Positions 33,918 through 45,594 are shown, counted from the stretch's first letter. The stretch is DNA of 64,000 nucleotides from Hoplostethus atlanticus (GCA_034670405.1 JAXDDX010000010.1:393501-457500), one strand, 5' to 3'. Numbers and translations: made by a program. Notes: generated by a model from the letters alone, not told the origin.

Positions 33918-35196
33918 TCTGTGGTCCCCGCCTGCTTCAAGAGATCCACTATTGTCCCTGTGCCCAAGAATGCTTCTCCAGCATGCCTAAATGATTATCG
34001 ACCGGTGGCCCTCACCTCGGTGGTCATGAAATGCTTCGAGAGGCTGATTAAGGACTACATCTGCGCCTTCCTCCCTTGCTCCATGGACCCGCTGCAGTTT
34101 GCTTATCGTCCCAACAGATCCACGGATGATGCTGTCTCCCAGGTACTGCACACCACACTCTCTCATCTGGACAGCCGGAAGGGGGGCTATGTGAGACTGC
34201 TGTTCATTGACTATAGTTCAGCTTTCAATACCATAGTCCCCACCAGACTGGCTGGCAAGTTGATGGAGCTGGGACTGAACACCCCCCTGTGTGCCTGGAT
34301 CCTGGACTTCCTGACCGCCAGGCCCCAGGTGGTCAGGGTGGGTAGACACACCTCCAACCCCCTCACCCTGAACACAGGATCCCCCCAGGGTTGCGTCCTC
34401 AGCCCCCTACTGTACTCCCTGTACACACATGACTGTGTGGCCAGGTTCAGCTCCAACACCATCATTAAGTTTGCGGATGACACAGTGGTGGTGGGCCTGA
34501 TCTCCAACAACGACGAGAAGGCCTACCTGGAGGAAGTTGCTGATCTGTCACTCTGGTGCCAGGACAACAGCCTCCTCCTGAATGTCACCAAAACTAAGGA
34601 GCTGATTGTGGACTTTAGGAGGACACAACAACAGAGGACGTACTCACCACTGGGGATTAATGGGACTACTGTGGAGAGGGTGAGCAGGTATAAATACCTG
34701 GGAGTCAACATCACCGAAGATCTGACATGGTCCACACACACTGACACTCTGGTGAGAAAGGCGAGGCAGCGCCTTTACCACCTCAGGCAGCTGAGGAAAT
34801 TCAAAGTCTCCCGGAGGATCCTTCAGTCCTTCTACTCTGGAGCTGTAGAGAGCATCCTGACAGGAAGCATCACGGCCTGGTTTGGCAACAGCTCCGCTCA
34901 GGACAGGAAGGCTCTGCAGAGAGTAGTGCGTTCGGCCGAGCGCACTATTGGAATTACACTCCCCACCCTGCAGGACTTGTACACCAGGAGGTGCAGAACC
35001 AGAGCCTGCAGGATCATGAAGGATCCTCACCACCCCAACAACGGACTGTTTCAGCTGCTGCGGTCAGGCAAGCGCCTCCGTAGTCACGCTGCAAAAACAG
35101 AGAGACTGAGACGGAGTTTCTTTCCTCAGGCCATCAGGACTGTGAACTCCGACCTCACCAGGGCCCCCACCAAGACACACACACTGCCCCTCTTAT

Positions 35197-35242
<46 letters not shown>

Positions 35243-35261
35243 AGGTAATGACTACACATAA
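33870..35261 (+). CDS. LINE reverse transcriptase, C-terminal two thirds (open frame)
   Basis: 463 codons without a stop. Motifs of a non-LTR reverse transcriptase are in order: the palm motif [11 protein letters not shown] (residues 112-122, catalytic Asp 114), [17 protein letters not shown] from residue 170, and FADD (residues 201-204, catalytic Asp 203 and 204). [15 protein letters not shown] block and the C-terminal [20 protein letters not shown] follow. It would copy LINE RNA at a nicked target site. The endonuclease domain is missing because of 5' truncation, and the first five or so codons derive from the inverted 5' arm, so it is not a functional gene. The last residues are a His-Thr run from the (CA)n tract. 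Confidence 0.9.
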
Positions 35262-35481
35262 TTTATATACATATATACAATTTCTCATATTTCTCATATT
35301 ACTATAATTGTGCTCTTACTGTAAATATTGTGTTGTTTTTTTATTGTAAATACTGTGTACTGTTGCCCTTTGCACATTCCCGTTGAGCATTGCCACTTTT
35401 TCATTTCACTGCACACCCCGTGTGTGTATGTGACAAATAAAGTTCTTGAATCTTGAATCTCTCCGCCTCCGCCAGGCGATT

Positions 35482-35587
35482 GCGTGGAGGTTGTATGTAA
35501 TGAGCACTGCTGATTGGCCGCCTCACGCCGTGAGTGAGGCGTGAGGCGGCCAATCAGAGCAGTGCTCATTACATACAACCTCCACGC
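35482..35587. repeat. 106-bp near-perfect hairpin with CCAAT motifs
   Basis: Arms 35482-35529 and 35538-35587 are reverse complements apart from a 2-base insertion in the right arm; the loop is 8 bases. Each arm contains GATTGGCC/GGCCAATC. It lies between the LINE tail and the right end of the TTAA element. Confidence 0.95.
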
Positions 35588-35752
35588 TGTCAAAACAGCC
35601 TGTTCTTTACAATGGAGAAAATGAGAGACTGAAACACACACCACAGAAGCTGGTTTTAGGATTTTTTTTGATATAGACTTCACAAACGTCTTGTAAAGAC
35701 CCCCAGGAACAGTTTTAAATAGTCCAAAATGAGTACAATACCCCCCCTTTAA

Positions 35753-36049
35753 TTAATTAAATTGCACATATTTAGACAGATGGTACAACACACTTAAAGC
35801 CATTTTGTAGAAACTTGAAATTATTAATACAAACCCTTTTTGACTGGTTATCATGTATGTATCACGGATGTATGTAGCATGTATCGTTTTTCATGATAAA
35901 ACTTTATTGCACCTCATGGTGAAATTGTTCCTGGACTCACTGCCGCTACTTTTAGAAGAAACATCAAAACAGGCTTACAAGACAACTTTTTTTACGTCCC
36001 AAAGTTTTCTTCTGCTGCCGCTCTGTTTACAAACACGCCGGCGAAGGAA
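35753..36049. other. unassigned non-coding DNA
   Basis: Nothing recognised; may include diverged upstream LINE sequence close to 35980-36049. Confidence 0.4.
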
Positions 36050-36415
36050 GAATTGAGGCAAACGTGCCGGGATACTATGCAGACCAATAAGATGGATGAA
36101 CTTCACGATCGGATTAATGATCAAGGTGACGTGAGGAAATGCTGCTTCTTGGCGGTACCGGACTCTTTACCCACCGACACGACAGGACCCCGGATTCAGG
36201 CAAGAGCAGAGGAGGCGGGATGTGTTTTTCTCTCAGTGGGGCACGGATGTAACAGTAACACATTTTTATTTTTTTACATTATTAGTTTATGGCCATTAAA
36301 GTCCGTCCCTTCTACCTGCCGCGTGAGTTCACATCAGTAATCCTCACAGCTGTCTACTTACCACCTCAGGCTGAGCTATATGACACTATCAATGATCTGG
36401 AAAATACACACTTAC
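36050..36415 (+). mobile_element. LINE endonuclease-domain fragment
   Basis: Frame pieces TNKMDELHDRI, KCCFLAVPDSLPTD and KVRPFYLPREFTSVILTAVY match the layout of the apurinic-like endonuclease N-terminal domain of common fish LINEs: the Asn-Lys-Met-Asp-Glu-Leu block, the region where the catalytic E-T-W-L block is expected (here degraded to AVPDSLP), and the R-P-F-Y-x-P-R-E-F-T-S-V block with PPQA after it. Frame changes near 36230-36285 show it is decayed. It is separate from the LINE at 33857. Confidence 0.75.
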
Positions 36416-37898
36416 TGGTACATTTTTGTGTGTGTATGTGCTCCATGCTACTCCTAAGGGTAGATACGACATGTTCCTGTACAGAAAGCTGTCAATCTCA
36501 GATTTGCTAGTCTGCGCCCATATCATACAGTGACACAATGCCAGTGTTGTCGCTTCTTGCCATGCAGGATGTCTCTGCCTTGTCAACTAAGACGCCTGTG
36601 GCATAGGGACAGGTGACAGTACCCCTCAGCGCTTTAGAGAGAATCATGCAGTCTCTAAATGTAAGTGCTTTTCCTTCTGCTGTTGACAGTCTTCTGTGTA
36701 GCAACCTGCTTCATCCCTGACATCGTGACCTATGCAAGTCCACAAAACATGTTTCCGGGACCAAACCTGCAAAAAGAGCAAAATCTATGTTGCTGTCTTT
36801 TCTGTCATTTCTTTTTGTTCTTGCACACTTTTATTTTAGACACTTTCAGACCCATAGTTTTTGCGATATTCTTCCACAGAATATAAAGCAGATTTATTTA
36901 TTGGCATACACATACAAGGAATTCTACTTCATCAAGTAGGTTGCATTAAACCTAAAACACAAAATGAGTCCAGATGCTGTACAGTCCCACGGTTCCTAGT
37001 TAGATGTGCAGCATCAAGTGTTGCTGTAGTTGAAGTTACTGCAAGTTTGTTTGGTGCTACTCCAAAATGCTTTATCCATGTATTCTAGGCAAACTGTGCT
37101 CCACGAAGTCCTGTATAACCTGCTGAGGTGATAATTGGTGGAGTCTGGTGCTACAGCCAGGATTGTGGTCCCATAGGACAGCTTGTTGATTCAGTTCCTT
37201 TCAACTTTTATCCTTTTTTAACTTTTGAGTTAATTAGTAGAACCAGGCAATGAAAATCATTTGCAATGTTCAGGATAAATTTGAGAGCAACTACAGCCAT
37301 TCGCTAGGGTAGTTTGTCAAGGTGCCCACACAGTCACCATTTATCAGGAATTTCTACCTGGTTCACTTTCCTACACAGTGGCCACAAATAAAGCTATTTG
37401 GAAACATACACGGTGTGATTCATATTTGGTTAAGGCCCTGTCCACGGTTTTAGGTCACTGGAAATGGAGCTTTTGGAAAACGCCTTCCAGGGTGAAAGTA
37501 ACATCCATGAACACACTGATGTTTTTGTTGGTGTTGTATAGTGACCATCACACACCATTGCTATGATAGCTCAGCGATGATAACGCTATTGTATATAGTA
37601 CAACAGATATACAGTTATTTAAAAGTGTGCAGTGAGTTCTTATTTCTTCATTTGATATATACACTGTATGATACATGTTATATTATAGTAAAGGGATTGG
37701 GAGTAGGAGGCTGGTGACTATCATCACTGGGGCATCGATCAAAATGCCAGAATCACAAAATGAATGTCCAGTGAATAGTGATTTAATGAAGGGAAAAGAC
37801 AGACACACATGGGCTGATTATAGCTTTGGAATGGCGTATAATCATCTGGGGAAGAAACACCAGAGGTTAAACATGTCACACAACAATGCACATGAATA
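36416..37898. other. unassigned non-coding DNA
   Basis: No repeat is recognised. Between 36507 and 36704 the minus strand is open (65 codons, residues such as RDCMILSKALRGTVTCPYAT) with no motif that I can name. No reliable gene. Confidence 0.4.
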
Positions 37899-37900
37899 TA

Positions 37901-38984
37901 CAGTTTTTTACAATCGTTTTCACACTTGTCTCAATACCATGTCCACTTCTTCAAAACTCTTCACACAGTATGCTTTTGAAAGACACACTTGAGCACATCA
38001 GTTAACCTTTGGTGCAAAAGTGACTCATGCTGCCGTAACTATAGCATATGCTTTCTCCCATAAGACTACTTTGTCACTCAATGTACAATGAACTAAAAAA
38101 CACAAACAACTTGGAGCATTGCAAAATACATATATTATGTGTTTCCCTTTCCTCTATTTTTGCATCCACAAATATTTCAAGCCAAGCAGCTAAAGAAACT
38201 TTTGATCTGTTGGTTTGCCTCTCACAATAGATGTCATGACTGAGTGTGGTAAATTTACAGTAAACTGTAAATGAATGATTGTTTTACTGTATCGGAAACC
38301 CAGAATAACAATCTTTACTGTGTAATGTAAAACAATATATGATAAAGAAACAAATTACAAAAGCAACAGTATTCTTCAGGGGGTTTACTATATTTTGCCA
38401 TTTGTTCTCACAGTGCAATATACTGTAGTTCAGAAAAGAAAAATACAATAAAATCAATTACTCAAAATACATTACAATCAATAACACAAAATACCAAATA
38501 GCAATATTTTCCCTATATACATGCACATTTCAGTGCAAGTATGATCACTTTTGTATAGATGGTAACAAGGCTACAAACAAAAAAACTGAATAAACTGAAT
38601 AAACTTTCTGCTAAAATCTGAATAATCTGTTTTACGTATTTCAAGCATATAGTTTAATTTGTCTGTCAAAATGCAACATATTTCCATCCACAGTGATCAG
38701 AATTTTGTTGGGTTTTGAACTGAAAGTTAACTGTTTTGAACAGAGTATCTAAATGTCTGCAAAATTTGCTGTAGTTGTACAGAATTTTGCTGGTGGTGAA
38801 CACTGACTGAGAGAGGTATTCATGAATTTTGGAAGAAGTGGTGATTGAATGCCTCTTGTATCAAAGCAATGCAAAAGTATACACAGTTTAGTTCACATAG
38901 TCTACTGATATGGTGAATGTGTTAAGTGTTTTGAAAAAGGGGACATGGTATTGAGACAAGTGTGAAAACGATTGTAAAAAACTG
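37901..38984 (-). mobile_element. Tc1/mariner-derived element, copy A (both ends)
   Basis: The ends CAGTTTTTTACAATCGTTTT and, inverted, the same sequence with the continuation CACACTTGTCTCAATACCAT are terminal inverted repeats, with TA on both flanks (37899-37900, 38985-38986), the Tc1/mariner target duplication. No transposase remains in this copy. The interior (37950-38590) is repeated inverted in the two copies to the right. Identical 60-codon open frames at 38048-38230 (+) and 39347-39529 (-) come from this duplication and are not genes. Confidence 0.8.
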
Positions 38985-39716
38985 TATTCAGTTTTTTTGT
39001 TTGTAGCCTTGTTACCATCTATACAAAAGTGGTCATACTTGCATTGAAATGTGCATGTATATAGGGAAAATATTGCTAATTGGTATTTTTTGTTATTGAT
39101 TGTAATGTATTTTGAGTAATTGATTTTATTGTATTTTTCTTTTCTGAACTACAGTATATTGCACTGTGAGAACAAATGGCAAAATATAGTAAACCCCCTG
39201 AAGAATACTGTTGCTTTTGTAATTTGTTTCTTTATCATATATTGTTTTACATTACACAGTAAAGATTGTTATTCTGGGTTTCCGATACAGTAAAACAATC
39301 ATTCATTTACAGTTTACTGTAAATTTACCACACTCAGTCATGACATCTATTGTGAGAGGCAAACCAACAGATCAAAAGTTTCTTTAGCTGCTTGGCTTGA
39401 AATATTTGTGGATGCAAAAATAGAGGAAAGGGAAACACATAATATATGTATTTTGCAATGCTCCAAGTTGTTTGTGTTTTTTAGTTCATTGTACATTGAG
39501 TGACAAAGTAGTCTTATGGGAGAAAGCATATGCTATAGTTACGGCAGCATGAGTCACTTTTGGGTGAAATATGAAGTGTTTTGGTGGTTGAAGTGCATTT
39601 TGCACCAACGGTTAACTGATGTGCTCAGGTGTGTGTTTCAAAAGCACACTGTGTGAAGAGTTTTGAAGAAGTGGACATGGTATTGAGACAAGTGTGAAAA
39701 CGATTGTAAAAAACTG
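38985..39716 (+). mobile_element. Tc1/mariner-derived element, copy B (inverted, one end)
   Basis: Reverse complement of about 37901-38592 of copy A, ending at the terminus GATTGTAAAAAACTG (39702-39716) followed by TA. It contains about 40 bp (39563-39602) absent from copy A. It lacks the other terminus. Confidence 0.8.
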
Positions 39717-39718
39717 TA

Positions 39719-40637
39719 ACTTTCAGTTCAAAACCCAACAAAATTCTGATCACTGTGGATGGAAATATGTTGCATTTTGACAGACATACGACAGAAATAC
39801 GTAAGACAGATTATTCTGATTTTAGCAGAAAGTTTATTCAGTTTTTTTGTTTGCAGCCTTGTTACCATCTATACAAAAGTGGTCATACTTGCATTGAAAT
39901 GTGCATGTGTATAGGGAAAATATAGATGTAGTTGTCACCGAAGAGATTCTTTCCTTGGTGTATGGCAAGAGATAACATTCGGTGTGATGTTGATGAAAAT
40001 CTATGGCCAAATGCAGAGGACAGGATGGATGGGCCAGGCCAACAGTAGACTTCTGATACTGATAGGCAGACAATATGCGAATTACTGTATATAGTGAAAA
40101 TATTGCTATTTGGTATTTTTTGTTATTGATTGTAATGTATTTTGAGTAATTGATTGTATTGTATATTTCTTTTCTGAACTACAGTATATTGCACTGTGAG
40201 AACAAATGGCAAAATATAGTAAACCCCCTGAAGAATACTGTTGCTTTTGTGATTTGTTTCTTTATCATATACATTACACAGTAAAAATAGTTATTCTGGG
40301 TTTCCGATGCAGTAAAACATTCATTCATTTTACAGTCCAAATAGAGTAAAGGGAAACACATAATATATGTATTATGCAATGCTCCAAGTTGTTTGTGTTT
40401 TTTAGTTCATTGTACATTGAGTGACAAAGTAGTCTTATGGGAGAAAGCATATGCTATAGTTACGGCAGCATGAGTCACTTTTGGGTGAAATATGAAGTGT
40501 TTTGGTGGTTGAAGTGCATTTTGCACCAACGGTTAACTGATGTGCTCAGATGCGTGTTTCAAAAGCACACTGTGTGAAGAGTTTTGAAGAAGTGGACATG
40601 GTATTGAGACAAGTGTGAAAACGATTGTAAAAAACTG
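39719..40637 (+). mobile_element. Tc1/mariner-derived element, copy C (inverted, with transposase remnant)
   Basis: Reverse complement of about 37901-38729 of copy A with an extra segment (about 39926-40085) holding the transposase C-terminus. It ends at GATTGTAAAAAACTG (40623-40637) followed by TA. It also lacks the far terminus. Together A, B and C are a local inverted duplication of one family. Confidence 0.8.
39932..40048 (+). pseudogene. Tc1/mariner (DDE_3-type) transposase C-terminus
   Basis: The frame reads PKRFFPWCMARDNIRCDVD and then ENLWPNAEDR, ending in a stop. This agrees with the C-terminal tail of a fish Tc1-like transposase class in which a R-R-F-F-P-x-C-x-A-R-x-x-I-x-C-D-V-D-E-x-L-W-P pattern precedes the end (recalled). 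The catalytic domain is absent. It fixes the sense strand of the family as plus in this copy. Confidence 0.7.
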
Positions 40638-40639
40638 TA

Positions 40640-40982
40640 ATAAATGAAAGTCAAAGCACTCCTGAAATGTCTATGCTGAAAGAAAGGGGTGTGGGGGGGG
40701 GGGTAATAGGTTTAAGATGACTTGTAATGACGCTATGGGCCTAACAGGAACAAAACTGAACAATCAAGAGTAAAATGCCGACGGCATACTGGTATTCATG
40801 CACAGAGACAAGGTGAACTGACTGCTGCCCCGTGAGAAAAGGAGTGAGAAGGCAAACAAGTGGCATCAACTTAAACGAGTGAGGGCGGGGACCAAGGTGT
40901 ATTCCAACCAATATATGAAGAGCATTACATAGGGTGGAAAAGAGAGTGAAATGGAGAGTGGAGTTAGTAAAGAAGTCAAAAT
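40640..40982. other. unassigned non-coding DNA
   Basis: A G-run lies at about 40690-40702. Otherwise nothing recognised. Confidence 0.5.
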
Positions 40983-40984
40983 TA

Positions 40985-42390
40985 CAGTTTTTCTCCATTG
41001 TATACACACAAAAAATGGAACTATGCACACAATTCTGAAAACTTGAAGCTCATGTATCAACAACATGACTCCAAACTGCTAAACTCTAAGCACAATTCCA
41101 TTGTTCTCACTCAAATATCATTCTAAATCACATATTTGCAAAACTCTAAACACAAATTGCATCATTTAGCACACTTTGTTCACCTGGAAAACACCTCCAA
41201 AATGCAACACCCTGATTACCAATTGGTCTCACTCACGTCTCACCTGTTCAAACTCAATTGGCAAAACACTCCAATCATGTGTCAGAGCATAAAACAGGCC
41301 TCAGGTGACCTCTACTGTGTTGGGGAAAATTGAGATGCATGGAGAACAGAGAGGAAGAGGAAGAGTGAGAGGAGGAGGAGTCAATATTTCTAATGAAATC
41401 CGCAGAACTTTGGTTGACCATGTACTCAATCATGGCCTAACAATGACCGAAGCTGGGCAGTGAGTCCAGCCGATGTAGTTGAGGTCCTCTGGCCTGATCA
41501 GGATCGGAGGCGGGATGCGGACTGATTTACATGTAGATCTGTTTCACCACGTTTTATATTTTTATTTGTTGTGGGCCTACGAAAAACTTTTTTTTTTTGC
41601 AGTCAGTTCAGTCAGCTGAACATTTTACTGTATTACAGTAACAAATAAATATTTGCTTTGTTATCTTTTTGTATTTGTATATCCTCAGAGAGACAGTCTA
41701 AACATTTTCTTACTCTAGTGTTTCTCATTTTACTTATCAGTGCAGTTACTGTGAGTTTTGCCAAAATGGGTAACGTGTGTATTCTCTGAACTCAATGTCG
41801 CAGTATCAACTATGAGTTTACTGTATGACTCTGGGAAGCTGGGTTGTGAGTTTAGCCCAATTGGAGCTCATTGGATAGACAAAGGTGCATTGTATCCTAT
41901 GCTGATACAATGATTGTGTCAATGCAATATTTATGATATATTCACAGTATTGTTTTACAATATGGCAACAGTCTTTATACTGTATGTTCCATAACATTGC
42001 AATTAAAATTGTCCCTATTTTGCGACAAAAAAAACCCTAAACTTTAAAAAAGGAAACAATTTCTACACAATTATACATTTGAATATGAAACATGGCCTCA
42101 TGAAGCCAAAACATATAGAAACAGTATTTTGATGGTAGTGTTTTCAATTTATCACACCAGTGTTTAATTGATGCTCTGTAAGAGATATTCATATGACAGC
42201 TGTGTGTATTGTTTTGGTGGAAAGAATCAGTTTTGAGAAGAGAGAACATGGTTTTGAGTGCTGTGTTTCATTTTAGAAGAGATTTGTGGAGTTTTGACAA
42301 AGTGGTTAACTCTTTTCAGTTTTGTGTTTAGAGTTTTGAGAAATTGAGCCACAGTTTCTGGAAATGTGTTTAAACGTTTGGGAAAAACTG
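40985..42390 (+). mobile_element. Tc1/mariner-type element, internally deleted
   Basis: Ends CAGTTTTTCTCCATTG and, inverted, CAGTTTTTCCCAAACG, flanked by TA (40983-40984, 42391-42392). 1406 bp. Contains the N- and C-termini of one transposase with the catalytic middle removed (41335-41525). The long AT-rich 3' part (41530-42380) is non-coding. Termini are related to, but distinct from, those of the cluster at 37901-40637. Confidence 0.8.
41335..41525 (+). pseudogene. Tc1/mariner transposase, N-terminus joined to C-terminus
   Basis: ATG at 41335 opens 42 codons: an Arg-Gly rich start, then GVNISNEIRRTLVDHVLNHG and LTMTEAGQ, the start of the helix-turn-helix DNA-binding domain of a fish transposase class, ending at TGA (41461-41463). 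A few bases later, in another frame, ADVVEVLWPDQDRRRDAD ends at TGA (41523-41525), the expected last residues of the same protein. The DDE catalytic domain between them is deleted, so this is a MITE-like derivative that could only move with help. Confidence 0.75.
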
Positions 42391-42392
42391 TA

Positions 42393-42845
42393 AGGATTGG
42401 TGATTACTTTAATACATATATCATATTGTATCGTTTGGTTTATTTCCCTTGTTACATTTATTTTGAGTACTTTGAAGGTCAGGATTTTAAACACCAGCAT
42501 CTCCCACGGCTCTCTGTGAACTCTGCCGTCTTTCCTTTCTAAAAAAACATCAGCATGTGTGACAAATAGCTAAATCAAAATGATCCTGGCAACGTGGGGG
42601 ACGACAACTCCTCTGCAGAAACAGCTGTGCTTGAACGATAACTGAGTCATATTATAGCAGGAAGCACAGGGCTTAAATCCTCTGACTTCCTGTCCAAGTT
42701 TGACACCTGAAGAAGGGAGAGAGGAGACATGACATACGACCCTGTCATCTCAGCTTCATAGAGTAGAACGGCTCGTGGAACCGAGAGTGAGAGTGGCAGT
42801 GGAGCTGTTGTGAAGTATCTGCTGACACAGGCACACGTGCCCGCC

Positions 42846-42893
<48 letters not shown>

Positions 42894-44247
42894 AGAATCA
42901 TCCACCTACCACCTAAAGACATATTTTCATTCAAAGAATTTTTTTAGGCAGTGCACAATCTTCTTACACTATCGAGCAGGCAAGACAGATTCAATAGTAT
43001 AGCATCAGACTGCAATGGGTTGAATGTGATAGTCTGATGTCAAACCCAACAAGGAGTTGCCTCCTAATGCAAACTAGAATGGAAGTCATCCTAGTGAAAA
43101 GCTTGGTTGAATAGAATATACTGAAATACCCAGGTTGGGCAGTGCACAACTTGTAACATTTGATTGAATAAAATTATTTCAATGCTTTCATTATTCCTAT
43201 TCATGATTCATTATGCACCTATATAGGATTACTACTGCAGGATGCTCCAACAGCTGCTCTTGGGGGGAGGAGAACCATTAAAGCAGCAGAACCACCAGCA
43301 TTTAGAAGGTGGGACTGTACGATGGTCTTGACCAGGTAGAACGCATGCTGTATGTTGTTATCATTATGCTGTTGGTCCTGATGTAAGTAAGGCATAATCA
43401 GCAACACTTACATTTGTCAGGAAAGCTATTAACAGCGTATAGCTGGATTTGGCATAGCACAGCACCCTTTATTGCTCTCCTTTAGTCGGTATTTTTTCAT
43501 GATCTCAAAAGGGACCTAAAGAAATTGTTTACTCTTAAACTGTAATCACAGATCAACCCCGAGCTCCATCTTCTTTCAATCAGTGGTGAAACAACCCTTG
43601 CCTGTGAACCCAAATATGTCAAAATTGGCTGCTGTTTTTTTTCCTTTTTTAGGTCAGTTTCCTGTGATGTATGGCCATTCTTAGTTTACCAGGGGACTTT
43701 GGGTGTTTCACAGTGTGTTTACCTTTCTGCTCCACAGCCCAGCCTGTGTAACTGTGACTCTGATAGCTGGTGGTGCTGGCAGGGATTTAGGGCTAAAGCC
43801 CCTGCAAGTACACAAGTATGTATGGACCCACATATGCACACACACACACGTGCACGCAAGCCCCCGCCCAGGGCAGTTTGTGTGGCGTGCCCTGCTTGTT
43901 GGTTGTGGCAGTGATGGATGCTGCAGTGAAGAGAATTGTACAGAAAGGGTCTGCACAGTGGCTCTGGGGGACACACAACACGTAAATCAAACTAGCCAGG
44001 AACTGGATTCTCCCCGACAACACAACATATGGCCTTATACATGCACACACATTGATACCATACACACACACGCATATTATTAGTCGCAAAATAAGATAGA
44101 TAGATGAGAAAAGCAGCAACTGCAAATTCAATACTTACTTTAGACATTTTAATGATGCTTCAGTGTATTAGTGTTTCAATAGCTCCCTTAAACTGCTGCC
44201 TGCCTTCATTTGGTGTATATCAGCGTTCTCAAGCCTAATTTCCTGTA
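42393..44247. other. unassigned non-coding DNA
   Basis: A (CA)n run of 43 bases lies at 42848-42890 and a short one near 43836-43850. No gene is recognised; opposed frames at 43699-44131 overlap each other without motifs. Confidence 0.5.
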
Positions 44248-44340
44248 TTCATTTGTTTTCTCTGCCCACTTAATCCTTTTCAGGGTTGTGGGGGGCTTGA
44301 GCCGATACCAGCATAGGCTCCCTAGGGCACTCCTTGTATG
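44248..44340 (-). repeat. antisense SINE/LINE tail fragment
   Basis: ATTCATTTGTTTTCTCTGCC and TTAATCCTTTTCAGGGTTGT are the reverse complement of the tail of the repeat class at 842-1100, closely similar to 26405-26500. Confidence 0.6.
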
Positions 44341-45594
44341 AACCCAAGCAGCTTGCTAAAGATTCAGCGGGGAGCACATCAATAACCACCAAAACAGTAG
44401 ATCCAAACACACCAAACAACTGCAAACCCGATACTGAATGTACCTGGCGAGTGACATCACTCGTGACATCATGACTCCTTGGTTCCAGACCAACAGCTTT
44501 TTGGTGCTGGAATGGAACCAACTTCGCAGCCCGAAAACCAGTTTTTTTCTGTGAGATTAGGCACCGGCTCCGGAAAGTGTTTTCTTCCATCCATATTACT
44601 TTTTTAATAAGGGGAATAGAAAACATTTCAGACTCCATAGAAATATCAGAAATTGAAGGTTCATGATCAGGTTCAAAGCTTTCCTGTCAGGTGGTGTATT
44701 AGGGTTCATCCATGAAACCATGAAAAGCAGTGAGAAAAACAGATTCTCACAGTGTATCTGCATGAGGTTTAAAAACACCTAGATATAGCTGAGGCCACTT
44801 TGTACACTAGGTAAGGTGAAAAGAAAGCATTCATCATTACCTTGTGGATTTTCTTTCTTGAAGCCATTGAAAAGGAGAAGAATGGAGGGATTTCTAAATT
44901 GCAAACTGATGGCTCCTTATACCTTAGATGAAACTGAATACCTGCAACCTTAATGGAAGAGGGCTGCAGTTTGTGTGATTTTAAACAAAAAAAAAGCACA
45001 GGGCTATAAGAGCACAAATCATAGGTATATTATCAGGGAGTACAGCTGCAGAAAAAGAACACAGAAGGAGGATAAGTATGAAGATGCTATAGGAGAAGAC
45101 ATAGGCTGCCTGACGTTGAAGAGCTTTGCACTCGGTCTGGGGAGAGTGCAGTTGTCCCCTGGCTTCAAAAATGCAGAAAAAAACAAGCCTTAAGTCTCTA
45201 AGCTGGATCATCATGTAACACCCCTCATTCACATTCACTTCGCACAAAACATAAAACCGATTTCATAAGGCCCTATTGATGTCAAGTCATGAAGTGAACT
45301 CTCCTTTTGATTGAAGAGGCCGTCCCGGACAACCAATGCAGAGTTGCTCATGAAGTTGATCAGCTGTGTTCTGCGATGATGTCCAATCATCTCCCTCACT
45401 GATGGTATACCATACTAGTTTGCATTTTACAAATGAACAGCTCACTATGCTTGTGCACTTCATCAGAAATAATTCATAAATACTTGAGTACAAAACGTTT
45501 TCCAAGATTTAATCATTGCAGAGATAGTATCCAAACTACAATGAAACCTTGATTACCTTTTGACTAAACGAATGCACCGAATGCCTGATCTCAC
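44341..45594. other. unassigned non-coding DNA
   Basis: No gene or repeat is recognised; several short antisense frames lack motifs. Confidence 0.5.

Larger units (their letters stand above)
33857..35460 (+). mobile_element. 5'-truncated L2 LINE insertion
   Basis: Runs from a 5' fold-back (33857-33917) through an intact RT frame to a 3' UTR with AATAAA (about 35436) and an end in TTGAATCTTGAATC, the short 3' tandem tail of L2-type LINEs. The intact frame and clean tail suggest a fairly young copy. A (CA)n tract at 35200-35240 lies at the end of the frame. It sits in the untranslated leader of the minus-strand TTAA element. Confidence 0.9.
31700..35748 (-). mobile_element. TTAA-flanked DNA transposon, host of nested insertions
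   Basis: TTAA flanks both sides (31696-31699 and 35749-35752). The left end AGGGGTCATATTATGG and the inverted right end AGGGGGGGTATTGTACTC are imperfect inverted repeats. TTAA duplications are known for piggyBac and Kolobok elements; which applies is open. The minus strand seems to be the sense strand: from the right end come CCAAT-containing sequence (hairpin 35482-35587), then a first coding exon (33801-33713). Into it were inserted a solo LTR, a MITE and an L2 LINE, making 4.05 kb in total. No transposase is seen. Confidence 0.6.

Noticed and set aside
36520..36670. Plus-strand exon between CATGCAG and AAAT|GTAAGT
   Set aside because: All three frames contain stops; only the minus strand is open and it lacks convincing splice sites.
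38048..39529. Identical 60-codon proteins encoded on opposite strands (38048-38230 and 39347-39529)
   Set aside because: The identity is due to inverted transposon copies A and B; the frame has no motif and runs through non-coding element sequence.
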